Below are positions 19,395-28,957 of a stretch of 64,000 bases of DNA, piece after piece. The DNA is taken from assembly GCA_020641055.1 (NCBI GenBank), contig CP067345.1:2039317-2103316 (forward strand). Reading direction: 5' to 3'. A program made the translations under genes and the position numbers. Position 1 is the first letter of the stretch, and each line of letters begins with the position of its first letter. The notes below the pieces were generated by a model. The model was not told the DNA's origin and ran no database searches. It was given only the letters and a program-made list of their open reading frames with translations. The stretch comes from Clostridioides sp. ES-S-0010-02 (lineage in GTDB: Bacteria > Bacillota > Clostridia > Peptostreptococcales > Peptostreptococcaceae).

Positions 19395-20789
19395 ATGATT
19401 GATATACTAATAAAAAATGCAATAGTTGTTACAGTTAATAAAAATAGAGAAGTTATATTTGATGGAGCAATAGCTATTCAAGGTGACAGAATCTTAGATA
19501 TAGGAAATACAGATGATGTTGAGGTGAAGTATACTGATGTTAAAAAGGTTATAGATGCTAAAGGAAAAGTGATATTCCCTGGATTTATAAACACTCATAA
19601 TCATCTATTCCAAGTATTATTAAAAGGTCTAGGAGACGACATGGCACTTCATGAATGGTTAAACACAATGATGTTTCCATCAGCAAAGTTCTTGACAGAA
19701 CAAGATACCTATGATGCTGCAATGCTTGGATGTATGGAAGGTTTAAAAAGTGGTATAACTACAATGGTTGATTATATGCATACACATAATAGACCAGGAC
19801 TTACAGATGGAATAGTAAAAGCATATAAAGATTTAGGTATAAGAGGAGTAGTTGGTAGGGGCTGTATAGATTTAGGTATTCATAAAGAGCTTATAGAAGA
19901 CGTGGAAACGGTTGAAAAGGATTTGAGAAGAGTATTTGAAAAATATCATAATTCAGAAAATGGAAGAATAAAAATTTGTGTAGCACCTTCTTCAATGTGG
20001 GCTATATCTGAAGAAATGGGTAAAATGCTTTGGAATATAGTCAAAGAGTATGATTCATACTTCACAGTTCATATTTCTGAAACTGAATTTGCAAGAACAG
20101 CAACAAAAGATATACATGGGGAAATAGATATAAAATTACTTGAAAAATGGGGAATAGTAGGTCCAGAGGTTGTAGCAGTGCATTGTGTATGTATAACTGA
20201 TGAGGACATGGAAATGCTTAAAAAGTATGATATAAAAGTTTCTCATAATGTTGCAAGTAATATGTATCTTGCTTCTGGTGTTGCACCTGTTCCAGAAATG
20301 TTAAAGAAGGGTATAAATGTAAGCTTAGGTCTTGATGGTGCAGCAAGTAACAATGCACAAGATATGGTAGAACTTATGAAATTAACAGCTTTACAACATA
20401 AGGTAAACAATTGTGACCCTCTTGCAATTTCTGCAGAAAAAGTCCTTGAAATGGCTACAATTGAGGGAGCAAGAACTCTTAGAATGGAAGATGAAATAGG
20501 TTCTTTAGAGGTTGGAAAAAAAGCTGATTTAGTAATATTTAACTCAATGCTTTCTCCAAAATCAATACCTCTTCACAATCCTGTATCAACTTTGGTATAC
20601 TCAGCTAGTATGCACAATGTAGAAAGTGTCTTAGTTGATGGAAATATAATACTTGAAAATGGTAGAGTTACTACAATTGAAAGTGAAGAACAAGTCTTAT
20701 TGAATGCTCAACATGCAGCAGAAGAATTATGTAAGAGAGCTAATGTAACTAATAGAATGGAAGGGCATAAGTGGAATAGCTTATACTAG
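19395..20789 (+). CDS. TRZ/ATZ-family aminohydrolase 1 (guanine / 8-oxoguanine deaminase-like)
   Basis: This 464-residue metal-dependent amidohydrolase probably deaminates an amino-purine. The metal ligands follow the family pattern: THNH (H68, H70), FTVHISET (third His, about residue 220), VAVHCVCI (about 255) and LGLDGAASNN (Asp, about 318). The start at 19395 follows AAAGGGGGA; the upstream in-frame ATG at 19368 has no site. It precedes genes for a two-subunit molybdenum hydroxylase and is closely related to the gene at 28958. Guanine to xanthine conversion would feed the neighbouring hydroxylase, but 8-oxoguanine and other substrates are equally possible. Confidence 0.8.
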   Translation: MIDILIKNAIVVTVNKNREVIFDGAIAIQGDRILDIGNTDDVEVKYTDVKKVIDAKGKVIFPGFINTHNHLFQVLLKGLGDDMALHEWLNTMMFPSAKFLTEQDTYDAAMLGCMEGLKSGITTMVDYMHTHNRPGLTDGIVKAYKDLGIRGVVGRGCIDLGIHKELIEDVETVEKDLRRVFEKYHNSENGRIKICVAPSSMWAISEEMGKMLWNIVKEYDSYFTVHISETEFARTATKDIHGEIDIKLLEKWGIVGPEVVAVHCVCITDEDMEMLKKYDIKVSHNVASNMYLASGVAPVPEMLKKGINVSLGLDGAASNNAQDMVELMKLTALQHKVNNCDPLAISAEKVLEMATIEGARTLRMEDEIGSLEVGKKADLVIFNSMLSPKSIPLHNPVSTLVYSASMHNVESVLVDGNIILENGRVTTIESEEQVLLNAQHAAEELCKRANVTNRMEGHKWNSLY

Positions 20790-20850
20790 TATAAAAACAA
20801 ACTTGTAATAATATTCTATTACAACATTAGTTTATCTGTAGGAGGAGAAA

Positions 20851-21321
20851 ATGGAAAAAGTAAAATTAAATATTAATGATTACATGTATGAAGTAGAAGT
20901 TGAAAAGAATGAAACTCTTTTGCATGTACTTCGTGAAAAATTAAATCTAACTGGAGCGAAACAAGGTTGTAATAGTGGCAGTTGTGGAGCATGTAAAGTT
21001 TTGATAGATGGAGTAGATATAAAATCTTGTAAACTTCTTGCAAGGAACTGTGAAGATAAAGTTATATACACTATAGAAAGTTTTGCTAATGGAGAAAATC
21101 TTCATCCAATACAAGAAGCTTTTATAGAAGTTGGAGCTGTACAATGTGGATATTGCACTCCTGGCATGATTATAACTACACAAGCTCTTTTAAATAGAAA
21201 TTCATCTCCTAGTGAAGATGAGATTAGAGAGGCTTTTAAAGAAAATCTCTGCAGATGCACAGGATATATAAAAATTATAGAAGCTGTAAAATTATCTGCA
21301 GCTAGATTAGGAGGTAGATAG
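20851..21321 (+). CDS. Molybdenum hydroxylase, 2Fe-2S subunit (set 2)
   Basis: This 156-residue subunit carries two [2Fe-2S] centres, with ligands C40, C45, C48 and C60, then C99, C102, C134 and C136 (QCGYC and LCRCTGY). It diverges from sets 1 and 3 in the CNSGSCGAC motif and is more like the classical XdhC/CoxS form. AGGAGGAG precedes the start. The Mo subunit gene begins two bases after its stop codon. There is no FAD subunit gene in this operon. Confidence 0.88.
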   Translation: MEKVKLNINDYMYEVEVEKNETLLHVLREKLNLTGAKQGCNSGSCGACKVLIDGVDIKSCKLLARNCEDKVIYTIESFANGENLHPIQEAFIEVGAVQCGYCTPGMIITTQALLNRNSSPSEDEIREAFKENLCRCTGYIKIIEAVKLSAARLGGR

Positions 21322-21323
21322 TT

Positions 21324-23540
21324 ATGGAAAAAGTCATAGGAAAATCATACCCTCTAAAAGATGCAGCTTTAAAAGTTACTGGTCAAATGAAGTATGTAGC
21401 AGACATGAAACCGCAAAATGCACTTCATGCTAAAATGCTTTTAAGCCCAGTAGCACATGCAAAAATAAAAAGTATAGATACAAGTGAAGCCGAGAAAATC
21501 GTTGGAGTTAGAGCCATAGCTACACATCTCAATACATCACAGAGAAAATATAATGGTTCTTTACGATTTTATGAACATAATATACCTGAAAATGAAGTTA
21601 TTTTTTCAGATACAGTTAGATTTGTAGGTGACCGTGTAGCAGCAGTTGCAGCAGAAACACCAGAAATAGCAGAAAAAGCTGTAAAACTTATAAAAGTAGA
21701 ATATGAAGAATTACCAGCTATATTTACTATACAAGATGCAATAAAAGAAGATGCTATATGTATACACGGAGATTCAAACATGGTTTCTCAAAATAATATA
21801 AATGGTGGAGATGTAGAAAAAGGTTTTAAAGAATGTGACTACATCTTTGAAGACGAATACTCTACTCCTGCTATACATCATAGTGCAATAGAAACTCACA
21901 GCGTAATTGCACATTATGATTATAATGATAAATTGATTGTACATACACCTTGCCAAAATACATTTGGTTTTAGAATAATATTATCTCAAATTTTTGGGAT
22001 GTCATTAAATAAGATAAGAGTTATAAGACCTGCTATTGGAGGTTCATTTGGTGGGAAATTAGAAATGACAATTGAGCCAGTAGCAGCAGCATTGTCAAAA
22101 ATGACGAGAAGACCAGTCAAAATGGTTCTTACAAGAAAAGAGTCTATGATATCAACAAGAACTCGTCATGGGTCTTTTGTAAAACTAAAAACTGGTGTAA
22201 ATAAAGATGGAGAAGTAATAGCACAGGAGATAAAAATATACACAAATACAGGTGCATATGCATCAAGTGCTTTAAATGTTATAGGAGCACTTAGCCATAA
22301 AGTGTTTAAAGTCTATAAAATACCAAATATAAAATTTACTGGAATACCAGTATATACAAATACACCAATAGCAGGTGCCATGAGAGGTTATGGTTCACCT
22401 CAAATATTTATGGCTCAACAAGCTCAATTTGCAAAAATAGCTAAGAAAATAGGTATGGATTTAGTAGATTTTCAAAATAAGAATGCTGTAGAGCCAGATG
22501 ATGTTGATATAATCTTCCACGGTTCTCTTGGCAATCCTAGAGTTCTTGATTGTATTGAACAAGGTAAAAAAATGTTTAAATGGGATGAGAAGAAAGCTCT
22601 TCCAAAAGAAGAAGGAAATTATTTAAGAGGTATAGGTATGGCAATAGGTGCACATGGTAATGGAGTTTTTGGTGCACATAGAGATGTTGTCACATTGACT
22701 CTTAAATTAAACGAAGATGGTACACTAACACTACTTACGGGAGCACATGATATGGGTAATGGTGTTGTAACTATGCAAACAATGATGGTAGCTGAAGTTT
22801 TGGGAATAACTCCTGATAAAGTTGATACTTTTGAAACTGATACTGATGCATGTACATTTAATCTTGGAGATTATGCAAGTAGAGGTGTATTTGTAGAAGG
22901 TGGAGGAGCTAAAAAGACAGCAGAAAAATTAAAGACTTTAATACTGGAAGAAGCAGAAAAATTACTCGAAATTTCAAAAGAAGAGCTATATCTAGAGAAT
23001 GGATATGTAATCAGTAAACTTGATGAAAATATTAAAGCATCATTATCTGATGTTGCAGTATATAGTCAAAGTAAGTCTTTGAGAGAATTGACAGTTGTTG
23101 AAGATTACTCTTCTCCAGCAGGTATTACTTCTTATGGTGTACATTTTGCTGAAGTTTTAGTAGATAAAGAAACTAAAGATGTAAAAGTAGTTGATTTTGT
23201 AGCTGTACATGATGTTGGTAGAGTTATAAATCCTCTAAATTTAGAAGGTCAATTAGAAGGCGGAATTCATATGGGGTTAGGTTATGCGTTAAGTGAAGAG
23301 CTAGCCTTTGATGAGCAAGGAAGACCTAAAGCTACTGATTTTAAAAATTATAAATTATTTAGAACTGTCGATATGCCAAAGTGTCAAGTTGCATTTGTAA
23401 ATAGTTATGAAAAAGCTGGACCTTTTGGTGGCAAGAGTATTGGTGAATGTGCAGTTGTACCAGTTGCACCTGCTGTAGCAAATGCAGTATATGATGCAAC
23501 TAATGTAGAGATACATTCATTGCCAATAAAATTAAAATAA
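21324..23540 (+). CDS. Molybdenum hydroxylase, molybdopterin-binding subunit (set 2)
   Basis: This 738-residue catalytic subunit has AIGGSFGGK (about residue 240, with Ser in place of the middle Gly of the GGGFGG motif), GAMRGYGSPQ (about 350) and GPFGGKSIGECA near the C-terminus with the catalytic Glu. It is clearly a separate lineage from sets 1, 3 and 4, closer to classical xanthine dehydrogenase XdhA. It pairs with the 2Fe-2S gene directly upstream. An iron-sulfur or FMN flavoprotein gene follows after 81 bases where an FAD subunit would be expected. Confidence 0.87.
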   Translation: MEKVIGKSYPLKDAALKVTGQMKYVADMKPQNALHAKMLLSPVAHAKIKSIDTSEAEKIVGVRAIATHLNTSQRKYNGSLRFYEHNIPENEVIFSDTVRFVGDRVAAVAAETPEIAEKAVKLIKVEYEELPAIFTIQDAIKEDAICIHGDSNMVSQNNINGGDVEKGFKECDYIFEDEYSTPAIHHSAIETHSVIAHYDYNDKLIVHTPCQNTFGFRIILSQIFGMSLNKIRVIRPAIGGSFGGKLEMTIEPVAAALSKMTRRPVKMVLTRKESMISTRTRHGSFVKLKTGVNKDGEVIAQEIKIYTNTGAYASSALNVIGALSHKVFKVYKIPNIKFTGIPVYTNTPIAGAMRGYGSPQIFMAQQAQFAKIAKKIGMDLVDFQNKNAVEPDDVDIIFHGSLGNPRVLDCIEQGKKMFKWDEKKALPKEEGNYLRGIGMAIGAHGNGVFGAHRDVVTLTLKLNEDGTLTLLTGAHDMGNGVVTMQTMMVAEVLGITPDKVDTFETDTDACTFNLGDYASRGVFVEGGGAKKTAEKLKTLILEEAEKLLEISKEELYLENGYVISKLDENIKASLSDVAVYSQSKSLRELTVVEDYSSPAGITSYGVHFAEVLVDKETKDVKVVDFVAVHDVGRVINPLNLEGQLEGGIHMGLGYALSEELAFDEQGRPKATDFKNYKLFRTVDMPKCQVAFVNSYEKAGPFGGKSIGECAVVPVAPAVANAVYDATNVEIHSLPIKLK

Positions 23541-23621
23541 TAATACTTAAACTTAAAATGAAACTTTATTAAAGTTATAGAAAGTAATAAAAATAGATTT
23601 ATTTGATGAGGAGATATTGTT

Positions 23622-24293
23622 ATGGCAAAGATATTAGGTATTTGTGGAAGTCCACGTAAAGGAGCAACAGAATATGCAGTATTAGAAGCTTTGAAAGAAG
23701 CTGAAACTATACCTGGTATAGAGACTGAGTATTGGTCAGTTAGAGGGAAAAAAATAAGTCCTTGTGTGCATTGTGATGCATGTATAAGAAAAGAGACTAT
23801 GTGTATCATAAAAGATGACATACAAGAATTAGAGCAAAAAATATTAGAAGCAGATGGAATTATAGTGGGTTCTCCAGTGTATGATATGAATATAACTGCT
23901 CAACTTACAGCAGTATTTAATAGACTTCGTCCTATGTATTTAGTTCATCCAGGAAAACTTCAAAATAAAGTTGGAGCAGCTATAACTACTGGTGGAACTA
24001 GATATGGTGGTCAAGAATTAACAAAACTTCCTATAATAAATTTCTTCTTAATGCATGAAATGTTAGTATCTGGAGGATTAGGAGGATGCTATATAGGCGG
24101 TACAATATGGAGTAAAGATGGAAAAGCAAAAGGGGCTCAAGAAGACGAAACAGGTATGGACACAGTAAAAAGACTTGGAAAAGGTGCTGCAGAAGCAGTT
24201 ATGGTTTCTAAGTTTGGTCTTGAAAAATGGAATCTTGTAAAAGAAGAATTAGATGTTAAAAAAGATGAAAAATCACCTCTTAGAGACCATTAA
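23622..24293 (+). CDS. NAD(P)H-dependent FMN reductase / iron-sulfur flavoprotein
   Basis: This 223-residue flavodoxin-fold protein starts with the FMN phosphate loop GICGSPRKGATEY (residues 5-17). CVHCDACIRKETMC (about 47-60) is a cysteine motif like that of archaeal-type iron-sulfur flavoproteins, which bind a [4Fe-4S] cluster in a compact CxxCxxC arrangement. GSPVYDMNITAQ (about 87) is typical of NADPH-dependent FMN reductases. The ribosome site is GAGGAG. Its position just after a hydroxylase pair lacking an FAD subunit suggests that it accepts or donates electrons for that enzyme. That role is inference from context. Confidence 0.78.
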   Translation: MAKILGICGSPRKGATEYAVLEALKEAETIPGIETEYWSVRGKKISPCVHCDACIRKETMCIIKDDIQELEQKILEADGIIVGSPVYDMNITAQLTAVFNRLRPMYLVHPGKLQNKVGAAITTGGTRYGGQELTKLPIINFFLMHEMLVSGGLGGCYIGGTIWSKDGKAKGAQEDETGMDTVKRLGKGAAEAVMVSKFGLEKWNLVKEELDVKKDEKSPLRDH

Positions 24294-24551
24294 AAAGCAA
24301 TTACTTCTTCAAAAAAAATAAAGACATATGGATATGTGAGATATAAAGTTGACACTCTAAGGGAAAAGGAAATATAGCATTTTACTTTAATCTGACAGAT
24401 GATAATTACAAATCTGCGATTATTTATGTGAATGCCAAAAGTAGTTTTGTTTGTTTCACACTTTATCACAAAATTCCATAACTGAAAACTAAGTTGATAC
24501 AGTTACAAACTTATATACATACGAGTTGAATTTTTACTATTCTCTCAATAA

Positions 24552-24588
24552 AAAATAGTGATGTAATAAAATATTACATCACTATTTT
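24552..24588. terminator. Perfect hairpin, probable bidirectional terminator
   Basis: AAAATAGTGATGTAAT (24552-24567) and its exact reverse complement (24573-24588) flank a five-base loop, so the stem is 16 bp with A and T ends. It lies 258 bases after the flavoprotein gene. Confidence 0.7.
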
Positions 24589-24774
24589 ATGTCTTTTATT
24601 AAATATTTTATAGATTTATATGTCAAAAAATACATAAGGAATACGTTTTAAGTATTAATTTTTAAATTTTAAAAATGAGAATTAAAAAGTGAGAAGATGA
24701 AAAAGGTTTTTTTATTATCAAATTCTATATACATTAGATAACATAATAGATAAAAGTAAAAAAAGTTGAAAGTA

Positions 24775-24795
24775 TTGCAAATTCTATGCTAAATA
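24775..24795. promoter_or_regulatory. Candidate upstream activator site of dpaL
   Basis: TTGCAA (24775-24780) is followed directly by ATTCTATGCTAAATA, which is identical on the opposite strand to 14757-14771. It sits 33 bases upstream of the -24 element. Confidence 0.5.
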
Positions 24796-24827
24796 GCCAC
24801 AGAAAAATATTTGATATATATTAAGTG

Positions 24828-24844
24828 TTGGCATGTTAATTGCT
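24828..24844 (+). promoter_or_regulatory. Sigma-54 promoter of dpaL
   Basis: TTGGCATGTTAATTGCT has TGGCAT and TTGCT at consensus spacing, 46 bases before the dpaL start codon. Confidence 0.78.
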
Positions 24845-24890
24845 AATATATAGAGTATAAAAATTTAACAATAATTTGGAGGTATTTTAG

Positions 24891-26105
24891 ATGCTAAAAG
24901 AAATTAAATGGAAAGTAAACAATCTGCCAAAGGGCGATAAAGAAAATTGTATCAAATTTTTAAATGAAGAAGAAATAACTAAGGTTAGAAACTTCCATAA
25001 AAGCTTTCCTCAATATAAAGAAACTCCATTAGCAAACCTAGAAGGTTTAGCAAAAAAATTAGGTGTTGCAGGAGTATATGTTAAGGATGAATCTTACAGA
25101 TTTGGATTAAATGCATTTAAAGTTTTGGGTGGTTCTTACTCTATGGGTAAATACTTAGCTCAAAGATTAGATACAGATATATCAGAGTTAGGATATGAAA
25201 AATTAACTTCAGATGAAATAAAAGAAAAATTAGGAGAAATAACTTTCTTTACAGCTACAGATGGAAATCATGGTAGAGGAGTTGCTTGGACAGCTAATAA
25301 ATTAGGTCAAAAATCTGTTGTATTAATGCCAAAAGGTTCTTCTGAATTTAGATTAAATAAAATCAAGGGAGAAGGTGCAGATGCTAGTATAACAGACTTA
25401 AATTATGATGATGCAGTAAGATTAGCTAATGATTATGCAGAAGCTGATGACCATGGAGTAATGGTTCAAGATACAGCATGGGATGGATATGAAGAAATAC
25501 CAGCATGGATAATGCAAGGATATGGAACTATGGCTCAAGAAGCTATAGAACAATTAAAAGAATATGGAGTAGATAGACCAACACATGTATTTGTGCAAGC
25601 AGGAGTTGGTTCGCTTGCTGGTGCAGTTCAAGGATATGTTGCTTCAATATATGATGAATGCCCAATAACAGTAGTAGTAGAAGCTGATGAGGCAGATTGT
25701 TACTATAAATCAGCAGAAGCAGGAGATGGAAAACCAAGATTTGTAGGTGGAGATATGCCAACTATAATGGCAGGTCTTGCTTGTGGAGAACCAAATACTA
25801 TAGGATTTGAAGTATTAAAAAATCATGCAGCAGCATTCGTTTCAGCACCAGACTGGGTTTCTGCTAAAGGTATGAGAACATTGGGGAATCCTTTAAATGG
25901 TGATGAAAAAGTAATCTCTGGAGAGTCTGGAGCGGTTACAACTGGTCTTTTAATAGCAGCTATGGAAAGAGAAGATTTAGCTGACTTAAGAAGAGATTTA
26001 AAGTTAGATGAAAATTCAAGAGTACTTTTAATAAGTACAGAAGGAGATACTGACCCTGATAAATACAGAAGTATAGTTTGGGATGGAGAGTATCCAAGCA
26101 TATAG
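24891..26105 (+). CDS. dpaL: Diaminopropionate ammonia-lyase
   Basis: This 404-residue PLP enzyme (YgeX family) converts 2,3-diaminopropionate to pyruvate and two ammonia. The PLP lysine is K77 in NAFKVLGGSYSM, the same position as in the E. coli enzyme. ATDGNHGRG (about 122-130) carries the acidic residue and phosphate-binding loop, and QAGVGSLAGAV (about 236) is the second glycine loop. GGAGG precedes the start. It is the first gene after a sigma-54 promoter, followed by ygeY and the hydropyrimidinase gene. In gut bacteria this set is tied to anaerobic urate or purine breakdown. Confidence 0.92.
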   Translation: MLKEIKWKVNNLPKGDKENCIKFLNEEEITKVRNFHKSFPQYKETPLANLEGLAKKLGVAGVYVKDESYRFGLNAFKVLGGSYSMGKYLAQRLDTDISELGYEKLTSDEIKEKLGEITFFTATDGNHGRGVAWTANKLGQKSVVLMPKGSSEFRLNKIKGEGADASITDLNYDDAVRLANDYAEADDHGVMVQDTAWDGYEEIPAWIMQGYGTMAQEAIEQLKEYGVDRPTHVFVQAGVGSLAGAVQGYVASIYDECPITVVVEADEADCYYKSAEAGDGKPRFVGGDMPTIMAGLACGEPNTIGFEVLKNHAAAFVSAPDWVSAKGMRTLGNPLNGDEKVISGESGAVTTGLLIAAMEREDLADLRRDLKLDENSRVLLISTEGDTDPDKYRSIVWDGEYPSI

Positions 26106-26242
26106 ATAATTATTAAAATATTATCTTTATCAAATAATCATTTACATATTAAAAAGATTATAAGTTCTAAAATTTAGAAATTATATAAATTATAAAGGCT
26201 TAAATTAAAATATACATTTATAAAATCTAGGGGGATAACGAA

Positions 26243-27430
26243 ATGCTAAACGAACAAAGAAAACAAGAAGTAACTGAGATATGTCAAAAACTAATCCAAA
26301 ATCCTAGTTCTTCTGGAAATGAAGAAGGGGTTGTAAAAGCAATAGAAGAATCTTTTGAAAAATTAGGCTTTGATAGCTGGTCAAGAGATAGATATGGAAA
26401 TATAGTAGGATGCATAAAGGGAAATAGACCAGGTAAAAAAATATTATTTGATGGTCATATAGATACAGTTCCAGTTCCAGATGCAAGTAAATGGAGTGTT
26501 CCTCCTTTTGAAGGAAAAATAGTAGATGGAAAGATATATGGTAGAGGAACTTCTGATATGAAAGGTCAGTATACTGCAATGATGTCTGCTGTAGCGTATT
26601 TTGCTAAAGATACTAATAAAGACTTTGCTGGTGAATTATATGTAGCAGGAGTTGTTCATGAAGAAATATTTGAAGGAGTTTCAGCTAGAGAAATAAGTAA
26701 AGCTGTTAAACCTGATTATGTTGTAATCGGAGAATCTTCAGAACTAAACTTAAAGATTGGTCAAAGAGGTAGAGGAGAAATAGTTGTAGAAACTTTTGGT
26801 AAACCAGCTCACTCTGCTAACCCAGAAAAAGGTGTAAATGCAGTTTATAAAATGGCTAATGTAATTCAAAGAATACAACAATTAGTACCTCCAACTCATC
26901 CAGTTTTAGGTGATGGAATATTAGTTTTAACAGATATAAAATCTTCTCCATATCCAGGTGCATCAGTGGTGCCAGATTATTGTAAAGCTACTTTTGATAG
27001 AAGATTATTAGTTGGAGAAACAAGAGAAGGAGTATTAGCTCCAATACAAGCATTATTAGATGAAATGATGAAAGAAGACTCAGAATTAAATGCAAAAGTT
27101 TCTTATGCATCTGAAAAAGCTGACTGTTATACAGGAAATACTATAGAAAGTGAAAGATTCTTCCCAGGTTGGTTATATGATGAAGATGATGAATTTGTTC
27201 AAGCAGCATATAAGGGATTAAAAGAAGCTGGAATAGATTCAGAAATAACTCAATATTCATTCTGTACAAATGGAAGTCACTATGCAGGTGAAGCTGGAAT
27301 AAAAACAATAGGATTTGGTCCTTCTAAAGAAAATCTTGCTCATACAATAGATGAGTACATAGAACAAGAACAATTATTTATAGGAACAGAAGGTTACTAT
27401 GGAATATTAAAATCTGTATATGGAAAATAA
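26243..27430 (+). CDS. ygeY: YgeY family M20 metallohydrolase
   Basis: This 395-residue M20 peptidase/deacylase-fold enzyme has metal ligands visible in FDGHIDTVPVPD (H72, D74), GTSDMKGQYTAM (Asp, about 105) and VVHEEIFEG (Glu pair, about 138). A dimerisation domain lies in the middle and a C-terminal His at GSHYAGEAG or NLAHTIDEY. The family is annotated as linked to selenium metabolism because it travels with YqeB/YqeC-type genes. Its likely job is removal of an acyl, carbamoyl or ureido group from a purine ring-opening product before DpaL. The exact substrate is not certain. GGGGGA precedes the start. Confidence 0.88.
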   Translation: MLNEQRKQEVTEICQKLIQNPSSSGNEEGVVKAIEESFEKLGFDSWSRDRYGNIVGCIKGNRPGKKILFDGHIDTVPVPDASKWSVPPFEGKIVDGKIYGRGTSDMKGQYTAMMSAVAYFAKDTNKDFAGELYVAGVVHEEIFEGVSAREISKAVKPDYVVIGESSELNLKIGQRGRGEIVVETFGKPAHSANPEKGVNAVYKMANVIQRIQQLVPPTHPVLGDGILVLTDIKSSPYPGASVVPDYCKATFDRRLLVGETREGVLAPIQALLDEMMKEDSELNAKVSYASEKADCYTGNTIESERFFPGWLYDEDDEFVQAAYKGLKEAGIDSEITQYSFCTNGSHYAGEAGIKTIGFGPSKENLAHTIDEYIEQEQLFIGTEGYYGILKSVYGK

Positions 27431-27467
27431 TATTTAGTTCACAATAAATTATTTAAATATAGTCTAG

Positions 27468-27487
27468 AGGTGCTAAATTTAGCACCT
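27468..27487. repeat. Perfect 20-base palindrome between ygeY and the hydropyrimidinase gene
   Basis: AGGTGCTAAATTTAGCACCT is its own reverse complement. TTTA follows, without a long T-run, so it may be a weak or partial terminator or a protein-binding site. Confidence 0.5.
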
Positions 27488-27569
27488 TTAGCAAACATAA
27501 ATTTATGTAAACAATATAAAATTAAAATTCTAAAAGAATCTACTAGAGCTTAAAAGTTAGGAGGTATAT

Positions 27570-28940
27570 ATGGGAACAATACTAAGAGGTGGAACTATAA
27601 TTACCTCTGATAAAACTTATATAAGTGATTTAAGAATAGAAGATGAAAAGATAACTGAAATAGGAAATGATTTAGAAATAAATAATGATAAAGTAATTGA
27701 TGCTACAGGGAGACTTATAATTCCTGGAGGTATAGATACACATACTCACTTTGATATGAATGCAGGCTCTATAACTACTGCTGATAATTTTAAAACAGGA
27801 ACAAGAGCGGCTATAGCTGGAGGAACTACCACTATACTAGACTTTGCAGAATCAAGTGAAGGAGAAAATCTAATACAAGGTGTAGAAACATATCATAAAA
27901 AAGCAAGTGGAAATTGTTATTGTGATTATGGATTTCACATGACAATCACATGCTTAGATAAAGATACATTTACGCACATGGAAAAGCTTATTTCAGATGG
28001 AATAGTATCCTTTAAAATGTATATGGCATATGAAGGTATGAAAGTAGATGATGGAACAATATACAAAGTACTAAAGGAAGCTAAAAGCCTAGGTTGTATA
28101 GTTGAATTTCATTGTGAGAATGGAGATTTATTGGATGCATTAATAGAAGAACGTTTACAAAATGGAGATTTAGAACCTAAATATCATCCACTTACAAGAC
28201 CAAACATAGTTGAGAAAGAGGCTGTTTCAAGACTTGCTGATATAACTGAATTGTCAAACTCAAAATCATATGTAGTTCACCTAAGTTGTAAAGAGTCACT
28301 AGAAAGTATAAAGATAGCTAGACAAAAAAATGTAGATATGATAGTAGAAACATGTCCGCAATATCTATTATTAGAAGATAGTTTATATAATAAGGATGAA
28401 TTTGAGGCAGCTAAATATGTAATGTCTCCTCCACTTAGAAAAAAAGAAGATATAGATTTTCTTTGGAAAGGTTTGTCTGAGGGCGATATTCAGACCGTAG
28501 GTACAGACCATTGTTCATTTAATTTTAAAGGTCAAAAAGATTTAGGAATTGATAATTTTAGTAAAATACCAAATGGAGCACCAGGTGTTGAACATAGATT
28601 ATCTCTTTTATATACATATGGGGTTTTGGAAAATAGAATAAGTGTAAATAAATTTGTAGAAGTTACTTCCACAAATGCTGCTAAAATATTTGGGATGTAT
28701 CCTAAAAAAGGTGAAATAGCTGTAGGAAGTGATGCAGATATAGTGATTTTAAATATAGATAAAGAAGAAATAATCAGTTATAAGAATCAAAAACAAAATG
28801 TAGATTATACTCCATATGAAGGAGTTAAAGTCAGATGTAAAGTTGAAGATGTTTTTTTAAGAGGAAAGCATGTAGTACAAAGTTGTAATATCATGGAGCA
28901 ACCAGCAGGTCAATATATTAAAAGAAAAATTACTAAATAA
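27570..28940 (+). CDS. hydA: Dihydropyrimidinase / hydantoinase-like cyclic amidohydrolase
   Basis: This 456-residue enzyme opens a cyclic amide ring. The binuclear metal site is visible as DTHTHFD (H58, H60). K149 in VSFKMYMAYEG is the carboxylated lysine, with further ligands in EFHCENG (about 185), VVHLSC (about 235) and GTDHCSF (Asp, about 312). The length and motif order match the D-hydantoinase / YgeZ (HyuA) group. AGGAGG precedes the start. The stop codon overlaps an ATG of the next frame (TAATG), so the following aminohydrolase is probably coupled. In this island it likely acts on a purine-derived ring. Confidence 0.88.
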   Translation: MGTILRGGTIITSDKTYISDLRIEDEKITEIGNDLEINNDKVIDATGRLIIPGGIDTHTHFDMNAGSITTADNFKTGTRAAIAGGTTTILDFAESSEGENLIQGVETYHKKASGNCYCDYGFHMTITCLDKDTFTHMEKLISDGIVSFKMYMAYEGMKVDDGTIYKVLKEAKSLGCIVEFHCENGDLLDALIEERLQNGDLEPKYHPLTRPNIVEKEAVSRLADITELSNSKSYVVHLSCKESLESIKIARQKNVDMIVETCPQYLLLEDSLYNKDEFEAAKYVMSPPLRKKEDIDFLWKGLSEGDIQTVGTDHCSFNFKGQKDLGIDNFSKIPNGAPGVEHRLSLLYTYGVLENRISVNKFVEVTSTNAAKIFGMYPKKGEIAVGSDADIVILNIDKEEIISYKNQKQNVDYTPYEGVKVRCKVEDVFLRGKHVVQSCNIMEQPAGQYIKRKITK

Positions 28941-28957
28941 TGCAGGGGGAAATAAGA

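Larger units (their letters stand above)
24294..24890 (+). other. Long non-coding region before dpaL
   Basis: These 597 bases have stops in all frames. The contents I can support are a perfect 16-bp hairpin (24552-24588), a candidate activator site (24775-24795) and a sigma-54 promoter (24828-24844). The first 250 bases hold nothing I can identify. Confidence 0.55.

Noticed and set aside
24294-24550. Decayed gene after the flavoprotein gene
   Set aside because: Translation in the frames I tried gives dense stop codons and no recognisable protein segment.
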